DNA of 64,000 bases from Candidatus Obscuribacterales bacterium. GTDB lineage: Bacteria; Cyanobacteriota; Vampirovibrionia; Obscuribacterales; Obscuribacteraceae. Position numbers and translations under genes: made by a program. Below, one piece after another: positions 17,018 through 25,970 of the stretch. The stretch is taken from NCBI GenBank assembly GCA_019746975.1, contig JAIERK010000117.1, positions 1-64,000 of the forward strand, written 5' to 3'. Under the pieces are notes generated by a model. The model was not told the origin of the DNA, did no database searches, and worked only from the letters and a program-made list of their open reading frames with translations. Every line of letters starts with the position of its first letter. Within the stretch, counting starts at the first letter, position 1.

Positions 17018-17228
17018 ATCGATCTGAACGAAACCAATACAAGACACACCAAGCCACCACTAACGCCACTGCAGCTGGTGCCAAGAACTTCGAGCTAGCA
17101 TCATTGTGTACTAGACAGACGCCTGTGGTAACGATAGACTTTGTCGGGCAATTTATAAACGCCAGACACTACAACTGTTGTCAGGCGAAGCTACGAAGTT
17201 CTCTACCTCTAGTCAAGGAGATGTTGAC

Positions 17229-17258
17229 ATGAAGATAGTGGTACTCGGCGGTGGCTGA
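17229..17258 (+). pseudogene. nine-codon open frame MKIVVLGGG with strong ribosome binding site
   Basis: AAGGAG, 8 bases, then ATG AAG ATA GTG GTA CTC GGC GGT GGC TGA. The peptide is exactly the start of a Rossmann NAD(P)/FAD-binding protein (beta strand then GGG), cut off by a stop. No continuation exists in any frame. It is either the 5' stub of a deleted oxidoreductase gene or a leader peptide before the cupin gene, which starts 44 bases later. Confidence 0.35.
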
Positions 17259-17301
17259 AGACTATAAGAGAAACAGTTACTATCTAGACAGGAAAGTCAA
17301 A

Positions 17302-17781
17302 ATGAAAAGAATTGATATTAAATGTGGTGCTCTAGCACTAATCCTCGCGACAACCATAGTGACTGCGACACAAGCAAAGGATAGCCCCAAGGCAAAGAAA
17401 GCCCCAGTCAGCAAAGGCTCGTCTGCAACGCTTAGCAGCGATGATACAAAAGTCTCGATCGTGTTCGATCATGCTTTGCCGAACGTACCCGGCAAGACTA
17501 TGAAAGGTGTTCTGGTGGAGTACGGACCGGGAGGTTTTACACCCTGTCATACGCATCCAAAATCGGCTTTTGTCTATGCGACAGTCCTCGAGGGCGCCAT
17601 AACAAGCCAAGTAAATGATGGTCCAGTGACCACATACCAGAAAGGGCAAAACTTCTCGGAGATGCCAGGCGATAAGCATGGAGTCAGCAAGAATGCGAGC
17701 AAAACGAAGCCGGCAAAGTTGCTAGCGGTGTTTGTGCTCGACACCGATGAGAAAGAACTGACGACCTTGTGCAAAGACTGA
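17302..17781 (+). CDS. secreted cupin-domain protein
   Basis: 159 residues. The signal peptide (MKRIDIKCGALALILATTIV) and a Lys/Ser-rich spacer precede a single cupin. Motif 1 is FTPCHTHPKSAFVYATVLEG, with the metal-binding His-x-His. Motif 2 is MPGDKHGVSKNAS, with its His. Cupins of this secreted type bind a metal, but substrates vary and none can be named. The ATG at 17302 is chosen for AGGAAAG 6 bases upstream and the signal peptide. The frame is open 17 codons further, but without a ribosome binding site. A truncated MKIVVLGGG frame lies directly upstream. Confidence 0.85.
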   Translation: MKRIDIKCGALALILATTIVTATQAKDSPKAKKAPVSKGSSATLSSDDTKVSIVFDHALPNVPGKTMKGVLVEYGPGGFTPCHTHPKSAFVYATVLEGAITSQVNDGPVTTYQKGQNFSEMPGDKHGVSKNASKTKPAKLLAVFVLDTDEKELTTLCKD

Positions 17782-17826
17782 CGCAATGGTTTAGGCGCAG
17801 GCTATAAGCGTTGCACCGTAGATCTT

Positions 17827-18630
17827 TTATTCCTCAACATGCAACGAATCCGTATTGCCTTGAGTCAATTCTGATTCGAACAGCTTTATCTGCGTTTCGA
17901 AGATCGATGATGTGATCATTACATCTCCAGAGAATGGATCGTCATATGCAGACAGAAGGAAAATGTTCAAACAGATGACTATGCTCACGATGCTGACCAT
18001 GGCGATCTGCATCTCTACTCGCCTAGTGGTGAAAAAGTACGTAAAAACAATCGTGGATATACCACCAATGAACAAGATAACCCAAAGAACAATCGGCATA
18101 CCATTATGCAAAGCATCGGCCCTGATTCTTCGACTGTCTCCGACCGAACTCATCGCAGCAAGCATGGCAGCTTGAGCATTCGTCTGCTTAGCTGAGACCG
18201 GCTCATAGTCAGAGCAGCACTTCCACAACTTGGTATAAACCTGCCACGCCTTGTCGCTGGTCTTTTTCACTTTCAGCTTTGGCCACTCGTCTTCTACAAC
18301 TACTTTGCAATAATCCAGACACAGCGCTCGAACACTCTTTCTATAGTCCTCAGGAAGGCCTTCAGCCGTGCGAAATACATTGGCAACACCGGATGCCTCT
18401 AGCTGAACCGTCTGACGAGCAGCACCAAATCGGCTCATCGCGTCAGCAACCATAAATCCGAGAAGTACAGCAAACAGCATCCCAACAAACTGTGAGTACG
18501 GATCAGTTACTTCATGCTGTTCCTTTAGCTCTTCGGCTTCCAGCTTTTTTCTGAACACGAGAAGTCCAGCGATCGAAATGAGCACCGTCAACAGTGTCAT
18601 TATTAGACTCATCACTAAATTCAATTGCAT
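17827..18630 (-). CDS. DUF4239 (bestrophin-like) membrane protein
   Basis: 267 residues with four predicted membrane segments, two at the N-terminus (about 5-27 and 47-65) and two in the last third (about 178-200 and 208-230). The loop contains the family's conserved region: SRFGAARQTVQLEASGVANVFR, then LCLDYCKVVVEDEWP. This matches DUF4239, a family related by sequence pattern to bestrophin channels, with no established role. Single gene, followed downstream by the convergent cupin gene. Confidence 0.85.
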   Translation of the reverse strand: MQLNLVMSLIMTLLTVLISIAGLLVFRKKLEAEELKEQHEVTDPYSQFVGMLFAVLLGFMVADAMSRFGAARQTVQLEASGVANVFRTAEGLPEDYRKSVRALCLDYCKVVVEDEWPKLKVKKTSDKAWQVYTKLWKCCSDYEPVSAKQTNAQAAMLAAMSSVGDSRRIRADALHNGMPIVLWVILFIGGISTIVFTYFFTTRRVEMQIAMVSIVSIVICLNIFLLSAYDDPFSGDVMITSSIFETQIKLFESELTQGNTDSLHVEE

Positions 18631-19070
18631 GACCTCGCCATCCCCTGTTGAAGTACTACTTTCTCAGATATTCGGCTCTTAGTCTCCTGCTGATTGAGAA
18701 TTCCAAAGCCTATCGCGCTCGAGTCGTGTCTCGAAAACTCTTTAGGTGCTCGCTTCTAGTAGGAAAGTTCTTTCTAAATGTCGGATAAAATTATCCCCCA
18801 GAAAAATGTTGCGGAGCAGATCAATAGCTAAAGGTCGTCTGATCTTAAAGGTTTAACTCCGCACAACCGCACACCATTTCCTCACAGTTAGAAGATGTTA
18901 GCGTAGCTTGCTTCATCAGAGCTTTCAATAGCCAGAAGCCAAAGCGGCATTCCATCGTCGGTCCCGCATCCAGTCTGCATTATCATCGAACATGGTGCCT
19001 TGAAGACGATACACAGCACCACTTGACAATAGCCGTGCTGTAGAAAATTTGGTGGCTATTGAAAACGAAT
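18631..19070. other. intergenic region
   Basis: 440 bases between two minus-strand genes. It must contain the promoter of the DUF4239 gene. No gene, RNA or clear promoter pair was recognised. Confidence 0.35.
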
Positions 19071-19094
19071 AAGAGCCGGGATAACCCGGCTCTT
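19071..19094 (-). terminator. intrinsic terminator of the VIT-domain gene
   Basis: Perfect 10-bp inverted repeat AAGAGCCGGG-ATAA-CCCGGCTCTT, 34 bases after the stop of the minus-strand gene. On that strand it is followed by ATTCGTTTTC. The stem is GC-rich with a 4-base loop, the strongest terminator structure in the window. Confidence 0.75.
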
Positions 19095-19128
19095 GCTCTC
19101 ATCTATCAAACATTGTTCTGCTTGTGAT

Positions 19129-20946
19129 TTAGCTGAAGAAGTTGGCGTCGCGGAGCGAGCTTATCAACCAGGACAATGTGCACGTCACAGTTAAGGCGAT
19201 CATCAGAGCAGAAGCTCCGGCAATCGTATTCTTCGATTTAGACAAAGCATTTCCGGTAAAGCTCTTGCCCAAGAAGATAGCGGCAACACCAAGGAAGAAC
19301 CACGTCAGACAAAGACCCATTTGGTTGACGAGCCACTCGGCATTGGCAAGATTGTTTACTCGCACTGTGCCGGCGGAATTGACTCCCATGATCGATGTAG
19401 CGTCGGCACCCTGTGGTCCAATTGTGCCGTTGGTAGCCCCCTGAAGCGCTGGTGCGGAGCCAGCGGCGAATTGTTGAGTCTGGCTTCCCGTATAGTTCTG
19501 AGCGGTATTAGCCGACACAACTCTATAGAAATTGCGATCGAGTCCATTGTGGTCGTAGTCGCTTTGGCTTTCGAGGACGGTTGCTCCGGTCGCCGCGGTG
19601 ACGATTCTGTAGGCAGCACCGAGCTGTCCGGCAGTGACTGTGTCACCATTGTCCACGCACTTCTGCGCTTCTTGCATTGCCCAGAGCGTCGAAACGCGGC
19701 TCGCCGTGGGGAAATCATATGCAACTTGCACTGTTGGCAAAGCTTGGGTCTTCTCCGTTGTTAGTTCGAGATTACCGGAGTTGGTCTCAATCAGCCTTTC
19801 TACGATAAAACTCCTTTCTGCTGAGTGAGTTGCACGGGTGGCGAAGAGCTCGAACGGTCGTGCTCTATGAATCGCGAATTTTGCGTTCTCTTGATCGGAA
19901 GACTTCAGGTCCATTGTGAGAATCGACTTAGCGCGCCGGTCTTTGACCTTTTCACCGTCGAGATTCGAGTCTATCTTGGCATTGCTTTCCAATTTGACAG
20001 CGCTGACAAGATCTTTGAGCTCGAAGTTAGACGACACTATGTGCGGTGCCATGAGCTCGAAGTCTGTTCGAGATTGCGCTTGTAATGGAGCCGTAATGCC
20101 TATGCGAAGCTGCATCGTACCGTGCGCAGGAACAGGATAGGCTTGAACGAAGACTTCGCCTTCTTCTGTTTGAGTTATAAGAAGCGGATCGCGACCCCTC
20201 TGTACAATCCACTGGTACGCGCTTTGCACTTTCGAAGTCGCGTCGAATGCCGCTTCTTGTGCGACTCCGTTAACCCACAAGGTAGCGCGCGAGACGGTGG
20301 CACCCTCGGGCAATACGAGGCGTGCTCGTGCTTCCTGGGGGCTACCGTTAGTGTTGTTGAAGGTTATGTTCCAGTAGAGAGCCGAGGTTAGGGAGTTGGC
20401 GTCGACGTGACCAGTGATCAAGGATTTTTCCAAAGATAACCCTGAGATTTTAGGTCCGACTTCGGTGGTGCCCAAGTGAGCATCTGGAGCGAATGCATCA
20501 CTGTTGGTATGAGAGAAAGAAAGGTTGGGAAGAGAATTTGAGAGCTGAGGAGTTGAGTTCTTAAGCTTTTCAATCTCCTGAGGAGCAATTGCCGCAACAT
20601 ATCCGACACCGAACACTGCCAGCGTTCCGAGGATTTTGAAAGTGTTGCCTTCAGGCAACCAGGCTTTCAACCCAGACATTCCACGTATTCGCAGCTCCTT
20701 GCGTTTAACCACCATGTACAACACGCCCAGCGTCATCAGAAGCGTGGCACAGACGAGCAAGTTGTAACCCTGTGAATAGAAAACAGTGAACGCCGCAAAT
20801 CCAATTGCTGTCAGAGACAACATTCGAATATACAAAAGCGAGTTGTCCTTTGCACCAGAGTTATTGTTCTGGTCCGCCGCTTGCGATGCCGGTCCATCCA
20901 ACATGCGTTCAAGCTTCTCGAGTTGTTCTTTATGAAGTGTGTTCAT
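19129..20946 (-). CDS. multi-pass membrane protein with a VIT domain
   Basis: 605 residues from the ATG at 20946, which has GAGG 8 bases upstream. Order: cytoplasmic N-terminus, two membrane helices (about 40-80), a third (about 105-125), an extracytoplasmic part with a vault/inter-alpha-trypsin (VIT) domain and a C-terminal helix pair. VIT features are ITGHVDANSLTSALYWNITF, RARLVLPEGATVSRATLWVN, then SAYQWIVQRGRDPLL and VPAHGTMQLRIGI. VIT domains are usually followed by a von Willebrand A domain. Here the region after VIT lacks the DxSxS metal site, so the VWA partner is missing. The role is unknown, probably protein-protein contact at the cell surface. A strong terminator follows. Confidence 0.82.
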   Translation of the reverse strand: MNTLHKEQLEKLERMLDGPASQAADQNNNSGAKDNSLLYIRMLSLTAIGFAAFTVFYSQGYNLLVCATLLMTLGVLYMVVKRKELRIRGMSGLKAWLPEGNTFKILGTLAVFGVGYVAAIAPQEIEKLKNSTPQLSNSLPNLSFSHTNSDAFAPDAHLGTTEVGPKISGLSLEKSLITGHVDANSLTSALYWNITFNNTNGSPQEARARLVLPEGATVSRATLWVNGVAQEAAFDATSKVQSAYQWIVQRGRDPLLITQTEEGEVFVQAYPVPAHGTMQLRIGITAPLQAQSRTDFELMAPHIVSSNFELKDLVSAVKLESNAKIDSNLDGEKVKDRRAKSILTMDLKSSDQENAKFAIHRARPFELFATRATHSAERSFIVERLIETNSGNLELTTEKTQALPTVQVAYDFPTASRVSTLWAMQEAQKCVDNGDTVTAGQLGAAYRIVTAATGATVLESQSDYDHNGLDRNFYRVVSANTAQNYTGSQTQQFAAGSAPALQGATNGTIGPQGADATSIMGVNSAGTVRVNNLANAEWLVNQMGLCLTWFFLGVAAIFLGKSFTGNALSKSKNTIAGASALMIALTVTCTLSWLISSLRDANFFS

Positions 20947-21193
20947 TATTGAAACCTCAATCCGCAGCTCCGGCCGGCAGTAATCATCGCATCGACAAAG
21001 CAATGCGAAGACGCGCGCAGATTACCCTTCCAGGTTCTTCCGTTCGGAGCGGTGTGTTAGTAATGTAGTAAGTTCGGGCGTAGACGGACAAAGGTCCGCC
21101 TCTGTTACTTTAGTTCGGACGGCCGATCATTTCAAGGAGGGTTTTTCCTAGTTGTTGATGGGAGCTACAACCAGTTTGAATATAGTTGGGTGT

Positions 21194-21402
21194 TCACCTG
21201 GTCAAGCGCTGCTCAACCTCTGCGGCTTCTTTGTTACGCCCGAGCACAGCTATTGCGAATAGCTATTGACCAGAGTCTTCATGTTCTCGTCCCTGACCTG
21301 CAGCTCCAAGTTCAGAGCTTTCTTGAAATGCTCCGCAGTCCAATCATCAAAAGCCTTCTTCAAAAGAGCATGATACTCCGTCCGAATCGGCAACGTGGTC
21401 AT
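21194..21402 (-). pseudogene. small TPR-type protein or fragment with a one-base frame break
   Basis: From an ATG at 21402 the minus strand encodes 50 residues (MTTLPIRTEYHALLKKAFDD … LVNSYSQ) to a TAG at 21250. In the adjacent frame the sequence continues as IAVLGRNKEAAEVEQRLTR to a TGA at 21194. The join reads like the last helices of a TPR protein (…LGRNKEAAEVEQ) broken by a single-base shift. No ribosome binding site precedes the ATG. It is a decayed gene or a sequencing error in a real small gene. The rest of the 780-base gap (20947-21726) shows nothing else I can support. Confidence 0.5.
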
Positions 21403-21726
21403 CTATATCCAGAACCAACAAAAATCGTACAAGACGCAGTTTCATACGCGTTCTCACGGAGACCGCGACAAACCTCGCACTTATGCACCACTTAAAGACG
21501 CAGTATTGATTACTATTTTGCACGAATTATAATTCTAAAACACAAAAATACAATTTCACTGTTTTAGACACTACCACTGATACCATAACCGCGAGAACAG
21601 TCCCTCTGGTAGCCGCTCTCCAACGACTCTCCCTCGGTAGAACACGGAGTGCCATCCATCACGAGTTGTCGTGATTATAGGGTTTTTAGCCTAAAAAAAC
21701 TGCGATTCCGGAGTTAGACTACATTC

Positions 21727-22239
21727 TTGGTTCGTATCAAACGGGTGTTGATTGTGAAAACTTCAATAATCAAGATACTACATTTGAATAGACTGCCTGC
21801 CATAGCTTTGCTGCTAATTATCTTGCAAGGAGCAAACCAACCTTGTTTCGCAGGAGCGTGTCGGAGACCACCCCTGATTGAGGAGACAAATTTCGACATC
21901 GTGTATATAAAGGTCGAACGCCTTCTCGAGAAAGGTGAGCCAGACAAAAACAAACCAATTGTGTATGAAGCGAGAGTGATTGACGTGATACGAGGGGACA
22001 GGCAAAAGTACGCTCCTCTAATCACTGTGTCACGCGCTTCTCGCCGACTAGCCGGATATTGTCAGCGCCCTTCATATTCTGTGATGCGCATTCCTCCGAT
22101 TGGCGAGCAGCTTATTACGGCATTCAGCTGCACCACCAGCGGTGTCTACAGGGAGACCGATGGTGCCTATATCTACACACCGGAATTACTCAGTCAGGTG
22201 AAAGAGAGAATCAAAAAGTTATCTAAGGACACCGATTAG
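21727..22239 (+). CDS. secreted small protein, unknown function
   Basis: 170 residues from a TTG at 21727. Alternative GTG starts are at 21745 and 21754, and no clear ribosome binding site decides. A long N-terminal hydrophobic leader (LPAIALLLIILQGANQPCFA) ends at a likely signal cleavage site. The mature part of about 125 residues contains the strand pattern FDIVYIKVERLLEKGE, PIVYEARVIDVIRGDRQ and PIGEQLITAFSCTTSG. This resembles TIMP/netrin-like (NTR) small secreted domains of the type that starts with a Cys after the signal (AGACRRPPL). The same layout occurs in the gene at 28451. The family assignment is inference. Confidence 0.65.
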   Translation: MVRIKRVLIVKTSIIKILHLNRLPAIALLLIILQGANQPCFAGACRRPPLIEETNFDIVYIKVERLLEKGEPDKNKPIVYEARVIDVIRGDRQKYAPLITVSRASRRLAGYCQRPSYSVMRIPPIGEQLITAFSCTTSGVYRETDGAYIYTPELLSQVKERIKKLSKDTD

Positions 22240-22288
22240 CGTCTCGGCTATCATACACTCTCCAGATCAGTACAAGTGGAGTTGAGCA

Positions 22289-23116
22289 GTGGTCGAGACA
22301 ACAAAGACATTCCATGAGTTTGAGCATGAAGGGTGGCAGCAAGTCGCCGATGGCTACCACGACTATTTTGGTGCTTTAACAACTCAGTCGATTAAGCCTC
22401 TTATTGACGCGCTCCAATTGAAGTCTGGAATGTCCGTACTCGACATTGCCTCGGGTCCAGGTTATGTGGCTCGGGAATTGGCAGATCGCTCAATGAAGGT
22501 AACAGCCATCGATTTTTCATCGGTCATGGTTGTGAATGCAAGCCGACTTCATCCCGACATACAATTCCAAGAAGGCGACGCCCACAAATTACAATTCGCA
22601 GACGACACATTCGATGCAGCCTGCATGAATTTTGGAATACTCCATCTCGATTCACCAGAAGACGCTATAAAGGAAGCCCACCGAGTCATCAAAAAGAATG
22701 CAACCTCCCGCTTTGCTTTCAGCGCATGGACAGACCCAGTCGAATCGGCGGCCTTTGGATTGGTTTTAAACGCAATAAGAGACCATGGCGACGCAAATGT
22801 GCCGATTCCTCCCGGTCCTCCCTTCTTTCGCTTCGGAAATTCCACTGAATGTGAGCGCATCCTAAACGAATCTGGCTTCCACAGAATCGAGACACAAAAG
22901 GTACACATGACCTGGAGACTCGGCTCAGTCGATGATCTCTTCACCGCTTTTTACGGTGGCGCCCCGAGAACCGGCGGTCTACTTCGCGCTCAAAAATTCG
23001 AACACTTCCAAGCGGTGAAGGCTGCCATCACAAAAGCTGCCGAAGAATATTTGGTCGATAGTCATGTAGAAATTCCGATGGCATGTATGGTGGCATCCGG
23101 AGCCGCAGCACCATAG
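22289..23116 (+). CDS. class I SAM-dependent methyltransferase
   Basis: 275 residues. SAM-binding motif I is SVLDIASGPGYVARELADR, motif II is VTAIDFSSVMVVNAS, and the post-motif is IQFQEGDAHKLQFADDTFDA with CMNFGILHL, as in the Methyltransf_11/25 group. The C-terminal half (RFGNSTECERILNESGFHRI) is the usual substrate-side cap of UbiE/small-molecule methyltransferases. The substrate cannot be named. The GTG start at 22289 has GTGGAG about 8 bases upstream. Convergent with the malate:quinone oxidoreductase gene. Confidence 0.9.
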   Translation: MVETTKTFHEFEHEGWQQVADGYHDYFGALTTQSIKPLIDALQLKSGMSVLDIASGPGYVARELADRSMKVTAIDFSSVMVVNASRLHPDIQFQEGDAHKLQFADDTFDAACMNFGILHLDSPEDAIKEAHRVIKKNATSRFAFSAWTDPVESAAFGLVLNAIRDHGDANVPIPPGPPFFRFGNSTECERILNESGFHRIETQKVHMTWRLGSVDDLFTAFYGGAPRTGGLLRAQKFEHFQAVKAAITKAAEEYLVDSHVEIPMACMVASGAAAP

Positions 23117-23123
23117 ACGAGTA

Positions 23124-23150
23124 TCAGGAGTCTTTGCGGAACGCTCCTGA
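23124..23150. terminator. hairpin between convergent genes
   Basis: TCAGGAG at 23124-23130 pairs with CTCCTGA at 23144-23150, and an inner GCG-GAA-CGC sits beside the right arm. It lies 7 bases after the methyltransferase stop, but no T run follows, so it is only a candidate. Confidence 0.35.
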
Positions 23151-23195
23151 CGGCTACACAATGGCTGTCCGGCGTTAAGGGGTCGTCCGACCAGC

Positions 23196-24692
23196 TCAAT
23201 TAATATCATTCACACCAAGTACCGCTGCTGTCTCCGAGCGAACCTTTCGACACAGTTGCGGATCATCTGCAAGCGATTTTCCGAATGATGGAATGATGTT
23301 GGTTATTCGATTCAACCAACCATTGTTCATTTCTTTCTTGAAGCAGCGCTCAAGAACATCAAGCATTATCCACGCAGCCGTGGAAGCACCAGGAGAAGCC
23401 CCGAGTAACGACGCGAGCGAACCATCTGAAGCGTTCACCACTTCGGTACCGAACTGCAATATGCCACCATGGGTTGGGTCTTGTTTCACAATCTGAACAC
23501 GCTGACCAGCAACTGCAAGCCTCCAGTCCCTGGGGCGAGCATTAGGAAAGTATTCACGAAGAGCCATGAATCTCTCTTCATCGGATTCCAACACCTGCCC
23601 GATTAGATATTCAGTTAATGCGACATTATCTCGTCCCACTGCCAGTAGTGGCAATAAGTTATCAGGGTCAATTGAAGTGAAGAGGTCGAGATAAGATCCA
23701 TGCTTGAGGAACTTGGTAGAAAAACCGGCATACGGACCAAATAGCAGTGAGACGTCACCATCAATATATCGAGTGTCCAGGTGAGGCACCGACATTGGTG
23801 GCGATCCTATTGCAGCTTTACCATACACCTTCGCATGATGGCGTGACGTGTGCGCGGGATTGTCGCATCGCAGCCAGAGTCCGCCCACGGGAAACCCGGC
23901 GTAGCCTCGGGCTTCCGGTATCGTGGACTTGTGCAATAAATGCAGCGATCCACCGCCGGCACCAATGAAGACGAACTTGGCGATTACGTCCTGGCGTTCA
24001 CCTGTCTCTTCGTGCCTGAGCTTTACACGCCACTCGTTGCCTTCACGATCCAAATCGTTGACTCGCTGCGAATAGTGGATCGAAAAACCATCCTTCTCAA
24101 TCAGCGAAGAAAGTAGCAGCCGAGTAAGCGATCCGTAATCGACATCAGTTCCAGTTTCCATCCGAGTCGCAGCTACTACGTCGTTGGGGTTACGACCTTC
24201 CATGACAAGCGGAATCCATTCCTCAATTTCCCTACTGTCATTGCTGAATTTCATCCCCTGATAGCAATGATGGGAGGAGAGCGCGTCAAACCTTCTCTTA
24301 AGGAAACTGACATCATCGCCACGCACGAAGCTTATATGTGGAACTGGATGAATAAAGGATTTAGGATCCTTGATAGCACCGCTCGCGACTAGGTAAGCCC
24401 AAAACTGGCGAGAGACGTCGAATTCTGTGTTCACTTCAAGAGCCTTGCCGATTTGGATGACACCATCCTTCTCCGGGGTGTAGTTCAACTCACAGAGCGC
24501 AGCATGGCCGGTACCGGCATTGTTCCACGCGTTAGAACTCTCTTCTGCAGCCAATTCCAACTTCTCAAAAATTTCTATAGTCATGTTAGGCTGCAGTTCT
24601 TTGAGAAATACAGCCAGAGTGGCACTCATAATTCCTGCGCCAATAAGTACGGCGTCAACGTGTCTCGCTGGTCGATCGGCATGTAACTTCAT
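23196..24692 (-). CDS. mqo: malate:quinone oxidoreductase
   Basis: 498 residues, the usual size for Mqo. The FAD-binding N-terminus is [20 protein letters not shown]. It is followed by the family signature [20 protein letters not shown], then [11 protein letters not shown] and [20 protein letters not shown]. The C-terminus [14 protein letters not shown] and [19 protein letters not shown] is also typical. Mqo is a peripheral membrane flavoenzyme that oxidises malate to oxaloacetate and passes electrons to quinone, bypassing NAD-dependent malate dehydrogenase. It indicates a respiratory chain. Single gene. Confidence 0.97.
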   Translation of the reverse strand: MKLHADRPARHVDAVLIGAGIMSATLAVFLKELQPNMTIEIFEKLELAAEESSNAWNNAGTGHAALCELNYTPEKDGVIQIGKALEVNTEFDVSRQFWAYLVASGAIKDPKSFIHPVPHISFVRGDDVSFLKRRFDALSSHHCYQGMKFSNDSREIEEWIPLVMEGRNPNDVVAATRMETGTDVDYGSLTRLLLSSLIEKDGFSIHYSQRVNDLDREGNEWRVKLRHEETGERQDVIAKFVFIGAGGGSLHLLHKSTIPEARGYAGFPVGGLWLRCDNPAHTSRHHAKVYGKAAIGSPPMSVPHLDTRYIDGDVSLLFGPYAGFSTKFLKHGSYLDLFTSIDPDNLLPLLAVGRDNVALTEYLIGQVLESDEERFMALREYFPNARPRDWRLAVAGQRVQIVKQDPTHGGILQFGTEVVNASDGSLASLLGASPGASTAAWIMLDVLERCFKKEMNNGWLNRITNIIPSFGKSLADDPQLCRKVRSETAAVLGVNDIN

Positions 24693-25178
24693 TGCTTGCT
24701 CCTGACACGAACCATACAGCTCTCGACAACCGAGCTCAACAAGATTCTAACTGGCGAAAACACCACTGGATCTAGAGCGTACGAGAGTGATCAAATCTTA
24801 CTAGTTCAAGACCAGACAATCGTATTTTTCTTCAATTTCGGTACGTTGCCGTAAACTGAGAGGTCGAGAGATACAGCTGCTAACCAGCCTCCACGACCGC
24901 TACAGTTGCTAGAATCGTCACAAAGTTACGGAGAAATAGATCCGGATACCATCAAGAAACAAAGCGCCGCCCCAGACGAATCGCTATCATCGAGAGGTTC
25001 CACCAAACCAATTTGCCGACACTCACCATCTTGCACTAATACCGGACATCTCGACGATTTGCCCGCCCAGACGGAGGCGTCGCCGCCAAAAGATTAATAG
25101 CTTTTCCGGCAAACGCGGCAATAACCGCTTAAAATGTGGTTCCGTTTGGAAGCAGGCACAGATTTGAGTAGCAAAGTG
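24693..25178. other. intergenic region between divergent genes
   Basis: 486 bases between mqo and the divergent gene at 25179. It must hold the mqo promoter. A frame at 24906-25097 exists but has shuffled-looking composition and no ribosome binding site, so no gene is called. Confidence 0.35.
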
Positions 25179-25883
25179 ATGATCAAAAAACTAATTGTCT
25201 CGCTTGTGGCACTATCCACAATCACAAGCGCAAATGCAGCACCGAAGCAGGCGGTTAGAAAGAAAGAGCCACCACCGCCGGACTACTACCCTTTGCGAAT
25301 CAAAGATGCAGAAGGCAAGCCGATTGAGTGGTGGTGGAAGTACACATTCACCACATACAACCTCAACGGAAAACCGATGGACAAAAGACCTGACGATTTC
25401 AAAATTCAGGTCATCAGCGCCGAAAAGCAGCCCGATGAGTCCATCCACTGGAAGCTTGATACCACCGGGCCAGCCATGAAGACGATTCACGAATGGTACA
25501 TCAAGCAAAAAGGAAAAGTTGTCTGGCACCGAGAACAATATGGTGACGATGAAAACATGAAGGTGCAATTCACCCCGGAGCGCGTGTTGCTCACAAATCC
25601 GCCAAAGAAAGATGAGACCTGGCCATGGAAAGGCAAGGGCAACATGGGCATCGACATAGACAACGTATCTACAGTCTCTGGACCCGAGGAAGTCGTAACT
25701 CCGGCCGGAAAGTTTCAAGCAATGAAGGTGCAAGTCACCGGGACCCAGGGTGGACAGCCAGTTAACATGACCTACTGGTATGCCAATTATATTGGTCTGG
25801 TCAAAACCGCAGCAAAAGCCGCGACCATGGAGTCAGAATCCTCTCTTCTGGACTACAGCTTCAAGAAGCCGCCAACAAAATAA
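25179..25883 (+). CDS. secreted protein, unknown function
   Basis: About 234 residues from the ATG at 25179. It starts with a signal peptide (MIKKLIVSLVALSTITSANA) and a Pro-rich linker. The mature domain has repeated strand segments (EWWWKYTFTTYNLNGKP, MKTIHEWYIKQKGKVVWHRE, VVTPAGKFQAMKVQVTGTQG, MTYWYANYIGLVKT). The final phrase, threonine-proline-alanine-glycine then a tyrosine/tryptophan-rich strand ending in G-L-V-K, is a common ending in secreted beta-rich (LolA/YcfA-like fold) proteins where a precursor is measured. The family is not firmly identified. Upstream codons to 25134 lack a ribosome binding site. Confidence 0.7.
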   Translation: MIKKLIVSLVALSTITSANAAPKQAVRKKEPPPPDYYPLRIKDAEGKPIEWWWKYTFTTYNLNGKPMDKRPDDFKIQVISAEKQPDESIHWKLDTTGPAMKTIHEWYIKQKGKVVWHREQYGDDENMKVQFTPERVLLTNPPKKDETWPWKGKGNMGIDIDNVSTVSGPEEVVTPAGKFQAMKVQVTGTQGGQPVNMTYWYANYIGLVKTAAKAATMESESSLLDYSFKKPPTK

Positions 25884-25970
25884 ATTTGCACATCGACGAT
25901 CAGCCTGCGCGGTAACTGAAGTCTGATTGTCACGGATCGTTCCTAGCTACTATCAGGAGTTTAGAAATTC

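Noticed and set aside
17256..17258. TGA after MKIVVLGGG as a selenocysteine codon
   Set aside because: A TAA follows two codons later, so no protein could continue.
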